64,000 nt of DNA from Ephydatia muelleri (GCA_013339895.1 JABACO010000017.1:828315-892314), one strand, 5' to 3'. Shown: positions 20,539-32,590, numbered from the stretch's first letter. Notes: generated by a model not told the origin, from the letters alone. Program-made: numbers and translations.

Positions 20539-23500
20539 ACGTCTGTTTGTGTGTCTGTATAGTTGTGTATACATGTATATATGATTTTTGTGTGTCTATG
20601 TATATTGTTGTGCGTCTGTGTATGTGTGAATGTATATGTGTTGTGTGTCTATGTTTCTGTGTGTGTGTCTGTATATGTGGGTGTTTCTGTGTGTGACTGA
20701 GTGTATATGTGTGTGCATGTATCTCTTATATGGACCACGCCCACTGGACAGGAGCTCAGATCATTGACCTCATGCTTCTAGTGGTGGACGTCACTAAAGG
20801 AATACAGACACAGACTGCCGAGGTGAGCACTTGGCTTTCAATTGGTCTGGGGGCTGCCATGTAGGCATATAAATTATGAGCACGCATAAGAGAGCTGTTA
20901 AAATTTCTGTGTAATTTTCATTCTCCCATCTGAACTCACACCACACACACACACTGTCACCATCTCCACTTCTGTCCACACCACACCTACCTCTGCACCA
21001 CCCTTCACCCTCACCTCCTCACCTACATGCTCCGGGCTTCAGTGTCTTGTGATTGGAGAGATAACGTGCGACCACATGATAGTGGTGCTGAACAAGACTG
21101 ACCTTGTGGAGCCCAGCAAGAGAGAGAACCACATCAGTAAGGTGGGGATCCACTCCTGGCCTCCCCCCCTCCTTCTCCTCTCCCCTCCTTCTCCTCTCCC
21201 CTCTTCCCCTCTCCCCTCTCTCCTCCTCCCCTCTCCCCTGCCCATCCCTCTTTTTCTCAAACTGAGGCATTCTCTTACATATCTCAACACCCCTTCAGAA
21301 AAGTTTACCATCCCCCATACTTGTGGTGAATGGTGTACAATTGGATTTCCTTTTGATATGATACTATCATCACCCAGCACATTTTTAATAAAATTGGCCC
21401 CTCCCACCTCCCTCCCTTCCTCTCCCATCACAGGTGACAAAGAAGCTCCACCTCACACTGGAAGCTACGAAATTTGCAGGTGCCCCCGTCGTTGCCGTGG
21501 CAGCAAAGCCAGGTGGTCCTGATGCGCCAGAGTCTGAACAGTCTATTGATCTCCATGCATTAGTGGAGGTTTGTGCCGTGTGTGTGTGTATGTGTACGTG
21601 TGTATGTGTATATGTACGTGTGTGTGTGTGCATGCGTATGTGTACATGTGTATGCGTGTGTATGTGTGCATGTGTTCAAGTTGACATGGGGATCGAAAAC
21701 ACACAACTTTAAACACCAAGCACTTCAATTAGAACCCATTCCACGTTTTTCCATGGAAGGTTGCATGTCAGGCACATTCTGCATCGTAAGAGCTAGCCTG
21801 GCCCATCCTCTTAGAATTGCCCTTCCCTACCAGACAAGAATGTACCTCTTTCCCATTGAAGGGTTGCCACTTAACGTAAGTGTCACACACATTCTCCTCT
21901 CCCTTTTGACTCCCTCCCAGGGGCGGATCCAGGATTTTGGGAAAGGAGGGGTCTGATAAATATATTCACAACTGGGGAGGGTACGGGAGGAGGCGTGCCC
22001 CCTCCCGTGATAGCAAGGGGGTTTTGGGGGAGTGCTGATAGCTCCCCCAGTGGGGTCTGGGGCGAAGCCTCAGCCGCTTTTTTGCTTTTGCGTTTATTTA
22101 GCATGAAATTCACAGTGATATCCAATACATATACTGATATACATCATGTGATATCCGGATTACTAGAGCCTGCATGGATAGCGACGAGAAAACTGTTCAT
22201 TCTTCACAATGCTATGGTTCCTACTGCTCAGCAATTAAATTCGTGACGCAAAGCTTTTGTGAATTTGTGACCGAAGCGTGCACGTGGTCAAGCACCAGCT
22301 ACATGTCGGTCTATAAACGACTCATGTATGTTTTACTATTGTTAGTTTATTTAGCTATCTGTTTTCTGAGGAAAAAAATCTGAGATCCATTCCATTCAAG
22401 TCTTTTGATCGCTTACCTCAATTCCTGCTCACACCCTACATTCGATCGATCGCGCGATTTTAAATGTTTCGTTAATACACATGTAGGAGGATTTAATTAG
22501 ATCGATATAGACCTCACTTGGCTAGAACGATGTGCAATCTTGCAAATCCAAGGACAGTAACATGCAGCACGCTGCATAGATTACAGTATGCATTACGTCA
22601 TTCTTCATATAGGAAAGGGGGGGTCCGGACCCCCTGGACCCCCCCCCTAAATCCGCCCCTGCTGAGGCTCCTCCCAACCAAAGGGTCACCTCTAGTGCAC
22701 ACTGTCCTCCCAACCAAAGGGTCACCTCTAGTGCACACTGTCCTCCCAACCAAAGGGTCACCTCTAGTGCACACTGTCCTCCCAACCAAAGGGTCACCTC
22801 TAGTGCACACTGTCCTCCCAACCAAAGGGTCACCTCTAGTGCACACTGTCCTCCTCCATGCAGGTGCTGTCTCGGCACCTGTTTGTGCCCCAGAGGTCTG
22901 GGGAGGGGTCGTTCCTGTATGCAGTGGACCACTGCTTCCCCATCAGGGGACAAGGCACTGTCATGACTGGCACTGTACTCCGGGGCTCTGTGCAAGTCAA
23001 TGATGTGAGTGAGGGTGTGTGTGTGGATGTGTAGGGTTTGGATGTGTAGGGTGTGATGTGTAGGGTGTGATGTGTAGGGTGTGATGTGTAGGGTGTGAAG
23101 GTCTGAGCATTTGTTCATGGCAATGGCTCTGAACCCATATAGATCAAGACTTAGTCTTAGGTGTAGTTCATGACTAACATTTGGTTTATTGCTGTGTATA
23201 CACATCTGTATAATAATAAATAACAAATAGAAAAATAGAAAACCTACAAAATAAATACGGTAATAATTTTTTTTAACTCTAATTATACATACACAGTGAT
23301 ATGAAGACACAAACTCACAAGCAAACCAATGTCTGTACATCGGGTGATATTGTAAGGTGGCTATGAACGATGATAGATGTGGTCATGGTTACCCTGGCAA
23401 CTATTTGAAAATCACATGATGTTGGTGAAGTTGTGTATGATGTCATATTAATCAGCACTATTTGAAAATCACATGATGTTGGTGAAGTTGGGTATGATGT

Positions 23501-26500
23501 CGTATTAATCAGCACTATTTGAAAATCACATGATGCTGGTGAAGTTGGGTATGATGTCATATTAATCAGCACTATTTTCTACACTGTTCTTGATTCTTGT
23601 GCCATTCGCCTCCCACTCACACACACAACCCATACACATGTGCATGCATGTGTGCACCCTACATACACACACACATGTGCACCCTACATACACACACAAC
23701 ACACACACATGTGCATGCATGTGTGCACCCTACATACACACACAACACACACATGTGCACCCTACATACACACACAACACACACACATGTGCATGCATGT
23801 GTGCACCCTACATACACACACAACACACACATGTGCACACACGTATACGCAACACACACCTGCACATGTGTAGACTGTGGAGATACCATTTCTGAAGACG
23901 ACGAAGAAGGTAAAGTCCATGCAGATGTTCCACCAACCAGTCCAGCAGGCTTCACAGGTAAATCACTGCATGGAGATATCAGACCCTCTCACCTCCCACC
24001 TCTCACACCTCACACCCACCTCCTACCACTCACTCACCACCTGGTATATTGTGGGTTCCCTACATGCATACTGCCCTGATATTCCAGATCAGTCAAAAAA
24101 TATTGAATTTTTTAGGTACATGTATCTTTTGTTCATCTTTTTCCCAATGTTTAGTCTCCAGGAATCTCCAGGAATCTCAATTATTTATTTCTAAATACAA
24201 CAATGCTATCACTACTGGTGTTGTCTTAACTATTTTCTAAAGGAATGTTTTAGATATCTTTTTCCTCTGTGTTAGTCTCCAGCTATCTCAAATTATTAAT
24301 AAAAATACACAACCATGCTATCGATACTGGTGACATCATTATAACTATGTGGGTACATGTAGGCGCAAAATTCCTGCATGATGAGGAACACATGAATCCA
24401 CCACAAACCCCAGGTACCTGCCCATAAATTCCTTTATTATTGTGTGCGTCTGTTTGATAAACTGGGGACCAGAATTGCACCATATGTTGGAGTGACTACC
24501 AAGGCATCTCCTCTTTGGGTATTGTTACCAGGGCATGTGCCATCCTCCCTGCTCATGTGATCCTTTGTTGTGCGGCATGTGCCATCCTCCCTGCTCATGT
24601 GATCCTTCATTGTATTGCATGTGCCATCCTCCCTGCTCATGTGATCCTTTGTTGTGCGGCATGTGCCATCCTCCCTGCTCATGTGATCCTTTGTTGTGCT
24701 GCATGTGCCATCCTCCCTGCTCATGTGATCCTTCATTGCATTGCATGTGCCATCCTCCCTGCTCATGTGATCCTTCATTGTATTGCATGTGCCATCCTCC
24801 CTGCTCATGTGATCCTTTGTTGTGCGGCATGTGCCATCCTCCCTACTCATGTGATCCTTTGTTGTGCGGCATGTGCCATCCTCCCTGCTCATGTGATCCT
24901 TTGTTGTGCTGCATGTGCCATCCTCCCTGCTCGTGTGATCCTTCATTGTATTGCATGTGCCATCCTCCCTGCTCATGTGATCCTACGTACATGTATGTAT
25001 GTTGTATGACTGAGAGCTTGTTGTGTAATTGAATTACAGAAGCTCTTAAAAGCAGTAGTTAGTTACTAACAGGAAGATGTCATTCGTGCCTTCATGTGAC
25101 TTATCTTCCCCCAACAGGGGGACAGGGTTGGGATATGTGTGACGCAGTTTGATGCTAAACTCGTGGAACGTTGCCTGGTGTGTGCACCTGGTGGCCTGCC
25201 CAGTATTACCGGTGAGCTTTTATTAGAAGTGGGCCTAACTGCGATGAGAATGCAGATAATGACTTAACCCTCCTCACTCCTCCTCCCCACCTTATATTCA
25301 GCGGGCATTATTCAGGTATACAAGATTCCCTATCACAAGTCCCCTTGTACCACTGGATCCAAGTTCCACAGTGAGATCACACACAGTAGCTGTGTATGTG
25401 CATGGTGTGCCAGTGTCTGTGTGTGCATGGTGTGCCAGTGTCTGTGTGTGCATGGTGTGCCAGTGTGTGTGCTTGTGCATGGTGTGCCAGTGTCTGTGTG
25501 TGCATGTTGTGCCAGTGTCTGTGTGTGCATGGTGTGCCAGTGTCTGTGTGTGCATGGTGTGCCAGTGTCTGTGTGTGCATGGTGTGCCAGTGTCTGTGTG
25601 TGCATGGTGTGCCAGTGTCTGTGTGTGCATGGTGTGCCAGTGTGTGTGCTTGTGCATGGTGTGCCAGTGTGTGTGCTTGTGCATGGTGTGCCAGTGTCTG
25701 TGTGTGCATGGTGTGCCAGTGTGTGTGTGTGCATGGTGTGCCAGTGTCTGTGTGTGCATGGTGTGCCAGTGTCTGTGTGTGCATGGTGTGCCAGTGTGCG
25801 TACATGTGTGTGGACAGCTGTAGCACCGCTGGGATGAGGGAATGGGAGGGGCCAGGATTCTCTCATGTCGATGCAATTAGGGGTGTGGTTTAGGGTCCAA
25901 GCATGACGTTACGGCCATGCGGTTTGGTGCACATAGCTGCTCCATTTAGTGCTCGCTTCTGTGCAAGCCTCTCCGTAAGAAGTTGATCCAAATGGGGGTT
26001 TGTCAGTGTCTCCTTGAATGCTTTGTGCCATTGTAGTTACCATTGGTCATGAGACTGTGATGGCCAAGACCACCTTCTTTGGCTGTGAACAACCTCCCTC
26101 GTCAGCAAACACGTTTGATGTGAGTCGCAGCTACCTTTTTCAGGAACAGATGCTGGAAAGTGCAGGGAAGCTGACAAAGGTAGTCCTCACATCCTCCTCC
26201 CTCTCCTCCCTTTCCTCATCCTCCCACACTCCCTCCACCTCCCCTTCACCCTCCTCTCCACCTCCACTCCTCCACCTTTCACACCCTCCCATCCTCTCTT
26301 TTCCCATTTATGTGCGCTAAATGCCCTCATTGTGGGGCCGCACCCACCTTTAGGCCTCATCCGTTGCACAGCCATCTTCTGTCGAGTCTTCAGTTGTGTC
26401 TGGTTCCCAGACCCAATATGCTCTTCTTGAGTTTGAGAAGCCAGTGATATGTGCTGCAAACTCACTGGTGATTGGAGCAAGGCTGGATATTGATGCCTAT

Positions 26501-27425
26501 ATCCAATATTGTGTGTGCCTGTGTGTGTGTGTGTATGTTTGTGTGTGTGTGCGTGTGTGTGTGTGCGTGTGTGTGTGTGTGCGTGCGTGTGTGTGTGTGC
26601 GTGCGTGTGTGTGTGTGTGTGTGCGTACGTGCATATGCGTGTGTGTGTGTATATGTGTGTGCATAAGTGTGTGCATAAGTGTGTGTATGTGCATGTAGGT
26701 TTACACAGTCCGTGCTGGATTTGCATGTTAACCCCTTGACTATGGCACTTAGCAACACGTGTCGGATAGCCTTTCATGGTGTCCTTCTTCACTCCTCGGA
26801 GGACTTAGAGTACCAGAAGAGTTTCTTGCCACAGCTGAAGGTGTACAAGCTCAAAACAAAGGAAGGGGTGGTTGAAAGGGTGAGATTCCAATTAAAGCTC
26901 CTGCATAGTTGTGTCTGGGATTGGTTCAAAATATCTTATTGCAGAATGGAATTATCCTCTTCTCCCTCTCCTCTCCCTCTTTCCCTTCCTCCTTCCCTAC
27001 CTCCTATCTCTTCCTCCTTCCCCAAACTTCTATCCCTTTTTTCATCCCTCCCTACCTTTCCCTACCTCCCTCCCTCCTCCCCTTTCTCTCCCCCTCCCTC
27101 CTCCCCTTCCTCTCCCCTCCCTCCACCCCTTCCTCTCTCCTCCCCTTCCTCTCCTCCTCCCCCTTCCTCTCCTCCTCCCCTTCCTCTCCTCCTCCCTTCC
27201 TCTCCTCCTCCCCTGCCTCTCCTCCCTTCTCTCCTCCTCCCTTCTCCTCCTCCCCTTCCTCTCCTCCTCCCCTTCCTCTCCTCCTCCCTTCCTCTCCTCC
27301 TCCCCTTCCTCTCCTCCTCCCCTTCCTCTCCTCCCCTACCTCCCTCTCCCTTCCTCTCCTCCTCCCCTTCCTCTCCTCCTCCCCTTCCTCTCCTCATCCC
27401 CTTCCTCTCCTCCTCCCCTTCCTCT

Positions 27426-27475
<50 letters not shown>

Positions 27476-27478
27476 CTC

Positions 27479-27516
<38 letters not shown>

Positions 27517-28425
27517 CTCTCGTTGTACTATTGACTGTAGCCATGTTCTGTGGTTTCCTCATTAATGGTTCTTGTCCCCTTCAATACAGATTCAGGATGA
27601 GAGGACCGTGATAGGCAGAGGGCTGTTCAAGAGGGAGACCAAAATCCAGTCATTTTTAGGTCTGACAGTGAAACTGTCATCAGGGGAGTTGGGGATAATT
27701 GAAGGTGCCTTTGGGACCAGTGGAAAGTTCCGTGTCAACATACCAGGTAATTGTAATTGTGACACAGCTATCTATTAAGTAACTAAATCAAACACCTTAC
27801 TTCGTACTGCCTCACTGCCTTGCCACCCATTATTGGTAGAGAACGATGTAGGTGTTATGCTGAGTGGTATCATTCATGAAAAGGTTGCAGTTAGATGAAC
27901 TCTTCAGTGGGCAGGAGCACAATATTGTGCCTCAGCTGCTGTACAAAAGCCACTTTGTTTTTCTAAATCGTTAATGTTTTTGTAGTCAACAACACAATGT
28001 TCAGATGAAAATGTTTTTTTGCTTGTCAAATTCGCGGGGTTGTTTACGTTTTACTGTAACGCGGAAACGCTTATTCCACACTATACCGCAATAATTGACT
28101 TCGTCCGTGAGAGAGTTTACACGTGTGTACCTATGCACAACATAATAGCATTTAATTTCTAACCCAGATGGTCTGAGAATGGAAACACAGGATCTACTGC
28201 AGAGTTCAAAGAAAAAAGGCAAAACAAAGGAAGGTTAGGCTAGCATAGGGAGGTTTGTTATGTTTGACTATTAAAGAAAGTTTGAAGGCTAAAAATTTAA
28301 TGTTAAAAGGAGTTTTATTTGTCATCATCACAGGTGAGACATCTGAGTCGGAGCACAGTTCAATCAAGATCACCATGACATTCAGACGCTACGTGTTTGA
28401 TCCAGAGAAAAAGCTTGTGCAGTGA
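20282..28425 (+). CDS. EEFSEC: Selenocysteine-specific elongation factor, unit 1; first exon missing
   Basis: EFSec is the GTPase that delivers Sec-tRNA to UGA codons on the ribosome. Exons: 20282-20323, 20389-20466, 20752-20822, 21043-21141, 21434-21568, 22864-23004, 23874-23957, 25118-25211, 25302-25370, 26037-26179, 26354-26514 (donor uncertain in GT repeat), 26753-26879, 27590-27746, 28168-28233, 28334-28425. All phases agree, giving 518 residues. Visible are G3 ([20 protein letters not shown]), G4 (VVLNKTD), G5-like [12 protein letters not shown], domain II ([16 protein letters not shown]), [24 protein letters not shown], and the C-terminal [15 protein letters not shown]. These match animal EEFSEC along its length. 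The exon with the P-loop (GHIDSGK) and switch I (about 55-60 residues) is not in the window. Introns are full of minisatellites. Confidence 0.93.
20324..20388 (+). other. 65-nt GC-AG intron in EEFSEC
   Basis: The donor is CAG|GCAAGT and the acceptor CCAATCAG after a pyrimidine-rich run. Removing 65 nt joins [14 protein letters not shown] to [14 protein letters not shown] in frame. Without it the two halves are in different frames. Present unchanged in all three units (36073-36137, 52931-52995). Confidence 0.8.
21918..22661. mobile_element. hAT-like MITE in EEFSEC intron, unit 1
   Basis: Ends CAGGGGCGGATCCAGG and CCTAAATCCGCCCCTG are inverted, with G-rich sub-ends. The interior has no meaningful ORF. 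Unit 3 has the empty site at about 54,495, which proves insertion. Confidence 0.8.
22672..22856. repeat. Minisatellite CTCCCAACCAAAGGGTCACC..., unit 1
   Basis: Five copies of a 36-bp unit just before the domain II exon of EEFSEC. Unit 2 has three copies and unit 3 one. Confidence 0.9.
23400..23575. repeat. 57-bp minisatellite, unit 1
   Basis: Three copies of GAAAATCACATGATGTTGGT... in an EEFSEC intron. Unit 2 has three copies (about 38,980-39,152) and unit 3 eight (55,155-55,610). The length is a multiple of three, which produces repetitive frames. Confidence 0.9.
24535..24987. repeat. 42-bp minisatellite in EEFSEC intron, unit 1 (~11 copies)
   Basis: Unit starts CATGTGCCATCCTCCCTGCT. Its length is 14 codons, so it reads through as [18 protein letters not shown] repeats. 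No start context, signal or splice evidence supports translation, and it lies between phase-0 EEFSEC exons. Confidence 0.9.
25390..25800. repeat. 25-bp minisatellite in EEFSEC intron, unit 1 (~16 copies)
   Basis: Motif GTGCATGGTGTGCCAGTGTC. Unit 2 carries about 24 copies and unit 3 about three. Confidence 0.92.
26945..27525. repeat. Long polypyrimidine tract in EEFSEC intron, unit 1
   Basis: About 580 bp of almost pure C/T (CCTTCCTCTCCTCCTCC repeats, then CT repeats) on the plus strand, about 65 bp before the exon at 27,590. Frames through it are not genes. Confidence 0.95.
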
Positions 28426-29360
28426 TCAATCTTTGAATTACGATGGATGTGCACGAATGTACACTGTTATTGTACTGACCTGTTTAAGCATAGATATATA
28501 TGGTTTCTAAAAACAAGCTATGCATTCCATTTGCTACATGATATCATTCTCCATCAAGAACAGGACAGTCCTAACATTTGCCAACACCAGTTACAAAATT
28601 GATTTGCAAAATCTAGGACTGATTTTTCACTGTAGCAGTCTACCAAACCCCACTGTAACAGTACTCTTACCCTTTTTGCACCACTTTATTGAATAGAATG
28701 TTTTGGGTTGTTTACTCGGTTTTGTCATCACCCTTGCCAGGATATCTGAGCAGGTACCTGAGGCAATAGTTTCATAATATGTTTAAATTCAGCGCTCACA
28801 TTTAATAGAAAGAACAACTGTTGGTTCTGGACAGAGAGCCACTCTTTTAGCCGGTCACATTTAATTATGTCATAAGGACCAGGGGCAGAATGAGATTGTG
28901 CCAAGAAAGAAAAGACCGTTTTACAGCTATTCGCACATCAATTATTGGGATACACGTATGTGTACGTTTAGACCGTGACTCCAATCGTAAATGCGGCCAG
29001 CTAAGGATCATTAGCAGGTTGAAAACCCAGAGTCTATACAGAGAAGTTTTTTTATTAACTTAGTTTCATTATCATGTAACATGTGCCAGTCTGGGAACAA
29101 ACGTATACTAGATAATGGTGTATTCTGGGAATGAAATCAATGGTAGTTTCAGTAAATCTTCAAGTAAACAAGGAAATAATAGGTACACTTGTATGTACCA
29201 GGGATCATTTTAGTACGCATGTTTCCGTCGTTCTCAGTGCTAGCTTTTTCTTGTTCCAGGCCGTCGTATATATACGTCGCACGTCGACGCTCCATTTCGA
29301 AATACATACCATGCACACAAAAATAACACAACTAACGCACTAATGTATCACAGTATAACA
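28426..29360. other. EEFSEC 3' flank, unit 1; nothing else seen
   Basis: No ORF with support. The same sequence follows EEFSEC in units 2 and 3. Confidence 0.5.
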
Positions 29361-30127
29361 TTGTAACTCCTCACCCCACCCCCCTCCCCGAGCCAGAGGA
29401 TGTGTCAAGACCAAGCCACCACGATGGCTCTGCGGTGCTCATTGAGGTCTAGCCCCTTCTAGGCTCAGACCCAGGCCTGGGGAGAGGGTGGCAGAGAGCC
29501 AAGCAGAGGCCTACGAACAGCAAGTGAACCTTGTCAGTAGGAGAGCTCTGGGAGAGAATGGAGTTTGACTCAGTTAAACTGGACATTCTCAAAGCCTGCT
29601 GGAATGGTGTGCTGCCTGCTTAGGAGTTGATAAAAGTTCAATCCTAATCTCAATATTAATCCTTTGTTTGCATGTTATGTAAACGTAATGAGCACATACA
29701 TTACTAGGCAGCGATTGGCAATGTTTGAGTGCGCATGCGCTTGGCCATACCAAGAAGTCATGTACTTTAGTGTTGTGTTTGTAAGTTTTTCTGTATACTT
29801 ATTTGATCGAGTGTTTTCATACTCAGTATCTGTTGAGATCCGAGAAATGCATGGTGGCTTATTCTCTTACCTGTGGTCACCAACCAAACCTTACACTCAA
29901 GGCCAAGCAGACAAACACCACTCGTAAGACACCATCAGTTTGACTAAGACTAGACATCACCACCCTCTTATTGCCGCTCGTCGGTACAGGAATGAAACAT
30001 GCCAAATAGCTGGTTGTCACTAATGTGTTCAACACCTGGTGGGTAGTAGCGAGCATCTCGTAGAGCATGGAGAAAGTGAACATGCAGAGATGCACACATA
30101 TCCAGATGTTATTTGCAGCTACATCTC

Positions 30128-30436
30128 TTACCACATCAAAGTTTTCCTCAATGGCTTGTTGGGAGACTCAAACACAACACAACAACCAGCCATGTCCAGT
30201 TTGTCAATGATGTCATCTCTCATCCTAATGGTGTAGTGGTAGCATCGAGGCACAAGACGGTACAAAAGCCCTAGGCTACTTAAATTCAGGAGCCTTGAAA
30301 TGTCTCCACAAGGAGTCTGTACCAACAATGGCCTCAGGTGCACTGTACACGAAAAATGACCAAGAGACACTTCTCTCTCACTGGCAATTAGTTCCTTGTC
30401 CCCATCAACACAAATAATAACAGATTGCACCTCCAT
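30128..30436 (-). CDS. Small conserved ORF, 102 aa, unit 1, function unknown
   Basis: It starts MEVQSVIICVDGDKELIASE and ends in NKPLRKTLMW. The frame is intact in all three units with only two residue changes in unit 3 (CGDIS to CGDNS, DKLDM to DKLEM). A TATA-like TTTATATATATA lies about 45 nt upstream of the ATG, the same spacing as for the secreted-protein gene. The end TTTGATGTG|GTAAGAG is a good splice donor, so the real product may continue in another exon. No domain recognised. It could instead be a repeat-derived frame. Confidence 0.35.
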   Translation of the reverse strand: MEVQSVIICVDGDKELIASEREVSLGHFSCTVHLRPLLVQTPCGDISRLLNLSSLGLLYRLVPRCYHYTIRMRDDIIDKLDMAGCCVVFESPNKPLRKTLMW

Positions 30437-30475
30437 AACACATTTGTATCTATGTAACTAAGATTGCTCCAGGTG

Positions 30476-30487
30476 TATATATATAAA
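30476..30487 (-). promoter_or_regulatory. TATA-like box upstream of small ORF
   Basis: TTTATATATATA on the minus strand, about 40-50 nt before the ATG at 30,436. Confidence 0.35.
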
Positions 30488-31280
30488 TGTACCAGTGTTT
30501 ACAACAGGTTTCCTCTCTTCTGTAAGTCAGCCGTCTAGTCAACATCACGGAAACTAGCGGTGAAATAACGAGCACTGCACTTCGTTCAGCTTGTGGAGTA
30601 CTCGTTCGCTTCAGTTTGAATTCAAACGTGATGGGTAAATGTTAGTAGCAAGTTGACTTTCTGTAGCCAATTGGAAACCATGCAAGCAAACAAACCCTGC
30701 CATTGTACACATGGAAAAGTCCTTCCTCCTGCTTGGCCTCGAGTGCAAGGTTTGGTTGGTGACCACACGACAGAGAATAAGCCACCACTTCTCGGATCTC
30801 AAGAGAATACAGAGTACGAAAACACTCGATCAAATTAGTAGACGGAAAGATTTACAAACAAAATACAACAGTACAAATTTCTTGGTAATGACTGAGCGCA
30901 TGCGCACTAAAACATTGAATCGCTACCTAGTAATGTATGTGCTCATTAGGTTTACACAATCATACTTGTACATGCAAATAAAGGATTAATTTGGATTGAA
31001 CTTTGCCGTACAGAATTTCTTCGCAGTTTTCAGCACCTTCCCACTGATGCGAATATATAATATTTTACGCCGCGGTAACAATGCGCTATGTAGTACATTC
31101 TCCAATCCCCATATTGGCATAACTGATATATCTGATTTAAAATTGCACATGCGGTGATATCATTACAGAAATTTCGTCTATGTCGCTCGCGATGTATAGT
31201 ACTAATAGCGGGAGTGGTCTATATGCGCGTAATTCCGGCTGGGAAAATACGGAAAAAGCCATGTAGTGTTTCAATAGGCC

Positions 31281-31290
31281 TTATATAAAA
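31281..31290 (+). promoter_or_regulatory. TATA box of secreted-protein gene, unit 1
   Basis: TTATATAAAA lies 49 nt before the ATG at 31,330. This predicts a start site near 31,310-31,315 and a very short 5' UTR. The same box and spacing are at 47,135 and 62,532. Confidence 0.65.
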
Positions 31291-31329
31291 ACGCTTTGCA
31301 AGTTGGAAAAGCACACGGCCTCAATCAGT

Positions 31330-32156
31330 ATGCTGGGAACGATCCTCTTTCTAAGCAGCGCTGGGATCCTGCTATGCGGCGCATCGAAATTACCGCTGCG
31401 TTAGTTCAACTTTTTAGTGACGTGATCAATAATTTTATCCGCATGCATCATTCAACAGTTTCTCTGCCCACTGTGTTTCCTCCGGCGGCGGCTGACGGAT
31501 GGGAATTGGTCGGCTCACTGGACATGCTCGACTACCAGCACCAGAAGTGTCCCAATCAATGGAATTCGTACATCACCAAAAAGGCTTGCGGAAGAATACC
31601 GGGTCAATTATGCAGCTCCCTTATAGTTCCCACCGGGAGCAGTAGCTTCCGACAAGTATGCGGGAGAATACGAGCGTTCCAGTTTGGAAGTCCGGACGCT
31701 TTTGCAGCTCTTTTCGTAGCCAAACCAGTGTCGATCGACAGTCCTTACGTCGATGGTATAAGCATCACGTACAACAATGGAGGCCAGCGGCAGCACGTAT
31801 TCACCTACGCGGCTGGCCTCATGGAACAATACAATCCCTACATCTATCCGCAATGCACGTGTCCATGTGCCGGAGGAACGCAAATACCCCCGTTCGTTAG
31901 GACCGCCGACTACTACTGCGAGTCGGGAAACCCAGACAAAACATGGTACGCTAACCAGCTCTTCTGCGATCCACTGTGGGACGGAGAGGAGTGTAGATAC
32001 GCCGAGGAGACGTGCTGCCACGCTCCTCACCAACCGTGGTTCTGCAAGGACCTCGGGAGACGCGTAAGCTCTGATCTGGAGATACGCCTCTGTGCCGACG
32101 AAGGAGTAGTCAACGAAGACATTGCGGTGGAGGCCTACGAGTTCTACGTGCGTTAG
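31330..32156 (+). CDS. Secreted cysteine-rich protein of sponge/cnidarian-type family, unit 1
   Basis: Exon 1 31330-31399, 59-nt intron 31400-31458 (GTTAGT...CAACAG), exon 2 31459-32156; 255 residues. Exon 1 encodes a signal peptide (MLGTILFLSSAGILLCGAS). The mature part has the family landmarks: DGWELVGSLDM, CPNQWNSY, KKACGRI, QVCGRIRAFQFGSPDAF, YVDGISITY with RQHVFTYAAG, CPCAGG, YYCESGNP, DPLWDGEECRYAEETCC, PWFCKDL and LEIRLCADEGVVNEDIAVE. About 15 cysteines suggest disulfide bonding outside the cell. I know this layout as a large uncharacterised family in sponges, cnidarians and some fish; function unknown. The longer unspliced frame beginning at 31,296 starts upstream of the predicted transcription start and lacks a signal peptide. 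Confidence 0.8.
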
Positions 32157-32590
32157 GCACGTGAGCAGCCCCCGGCATGCAGTAGTGACACTTTAGGCTT
32201 GTGCATGAACATGGATACATGCATGCACTAATGCGTGTATAGTCATGTCATTTAGTTGCTATTTGCCGAGCTGTATGACAACCGAGTTGTACTCAGTTGA
32301 CAATCATTGACGGCGGGTGATTGTTTGGTTGCTGACGGGTGGAGGATTCGTATCGGGAGGGGCTCCAACGTGAGCACTGGCATCTCCCTCTGATCCTTAC
32401 CTGGCTGATGCTGTCAACATTTTCAATGGCTGTGTGCCATGCACCTGAAGAAGCAGTCACTATCAACTCCTAAGCAGGCAGCACACCATTCCAGCAGGCT
32501 TTGAGAATGTCCAGTTTAGCTGAGTCAGACTCCATGAATTCTCTCCCAGAGCTCTCTCCTACTGACAAGGTTCGCTTGCTGTTCGTACGC

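Larger units (their letters stand above)
29380..32590. repeat. Nested inverted repeats around the small ORF and the secreted-protein gene, unit 1
   Basis: Outer pair: about 29,497-29,640 is the inverse of about 32,455-32,592 (CTAAGCAGGCAGCACACC on the right arm). Inner pair: about 29,660-29,915 is the inverse of about 30,725-30,985 (AGCACATACATTACTAG, GCGCATGCGC, TTTGATCGAGTGTTTTC). The same architecture is at about 45,230-48,440 and 60,700-63,721. Confidence 0.85.

Noticed and set aside
21918..22661. Small ORFs such as [21 protein letters not shown]
   Set aside because: They lie in the hAT-like MITE and show no protein resemblance.
25298..25893. [15 protein letters not shown] and [11 protein letters not shown] frames
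   Set aside because: Artefacts of the 25-bp minisatellite inside an EEFSEC intron.
26909..27611. Serine/proline/leucine-rich frames of 200-310 codons
   Set aside because: They translate a C/T-only tract. Only the last part near 27,590 overlaps a true EEFSEC exon.
30230..30262. Possible tRNA (GGTGTAGTGGTAGCA resembles a tRNA A box)
   Set aside because: No B box (GGTTCGAATCC-like) or cloverleaf could be found downstream; it lies inside the small ORF region.
31296..32156. 286-codon unspliced ORF starting MQVGKAHGLNQYAGNDP
   Set aside because: The start lies only a few bases after the TATA box, is a TTG codon, is not kept in unit 3 and gives no signal peptide; the spliced model from 31,330 explains the data better.
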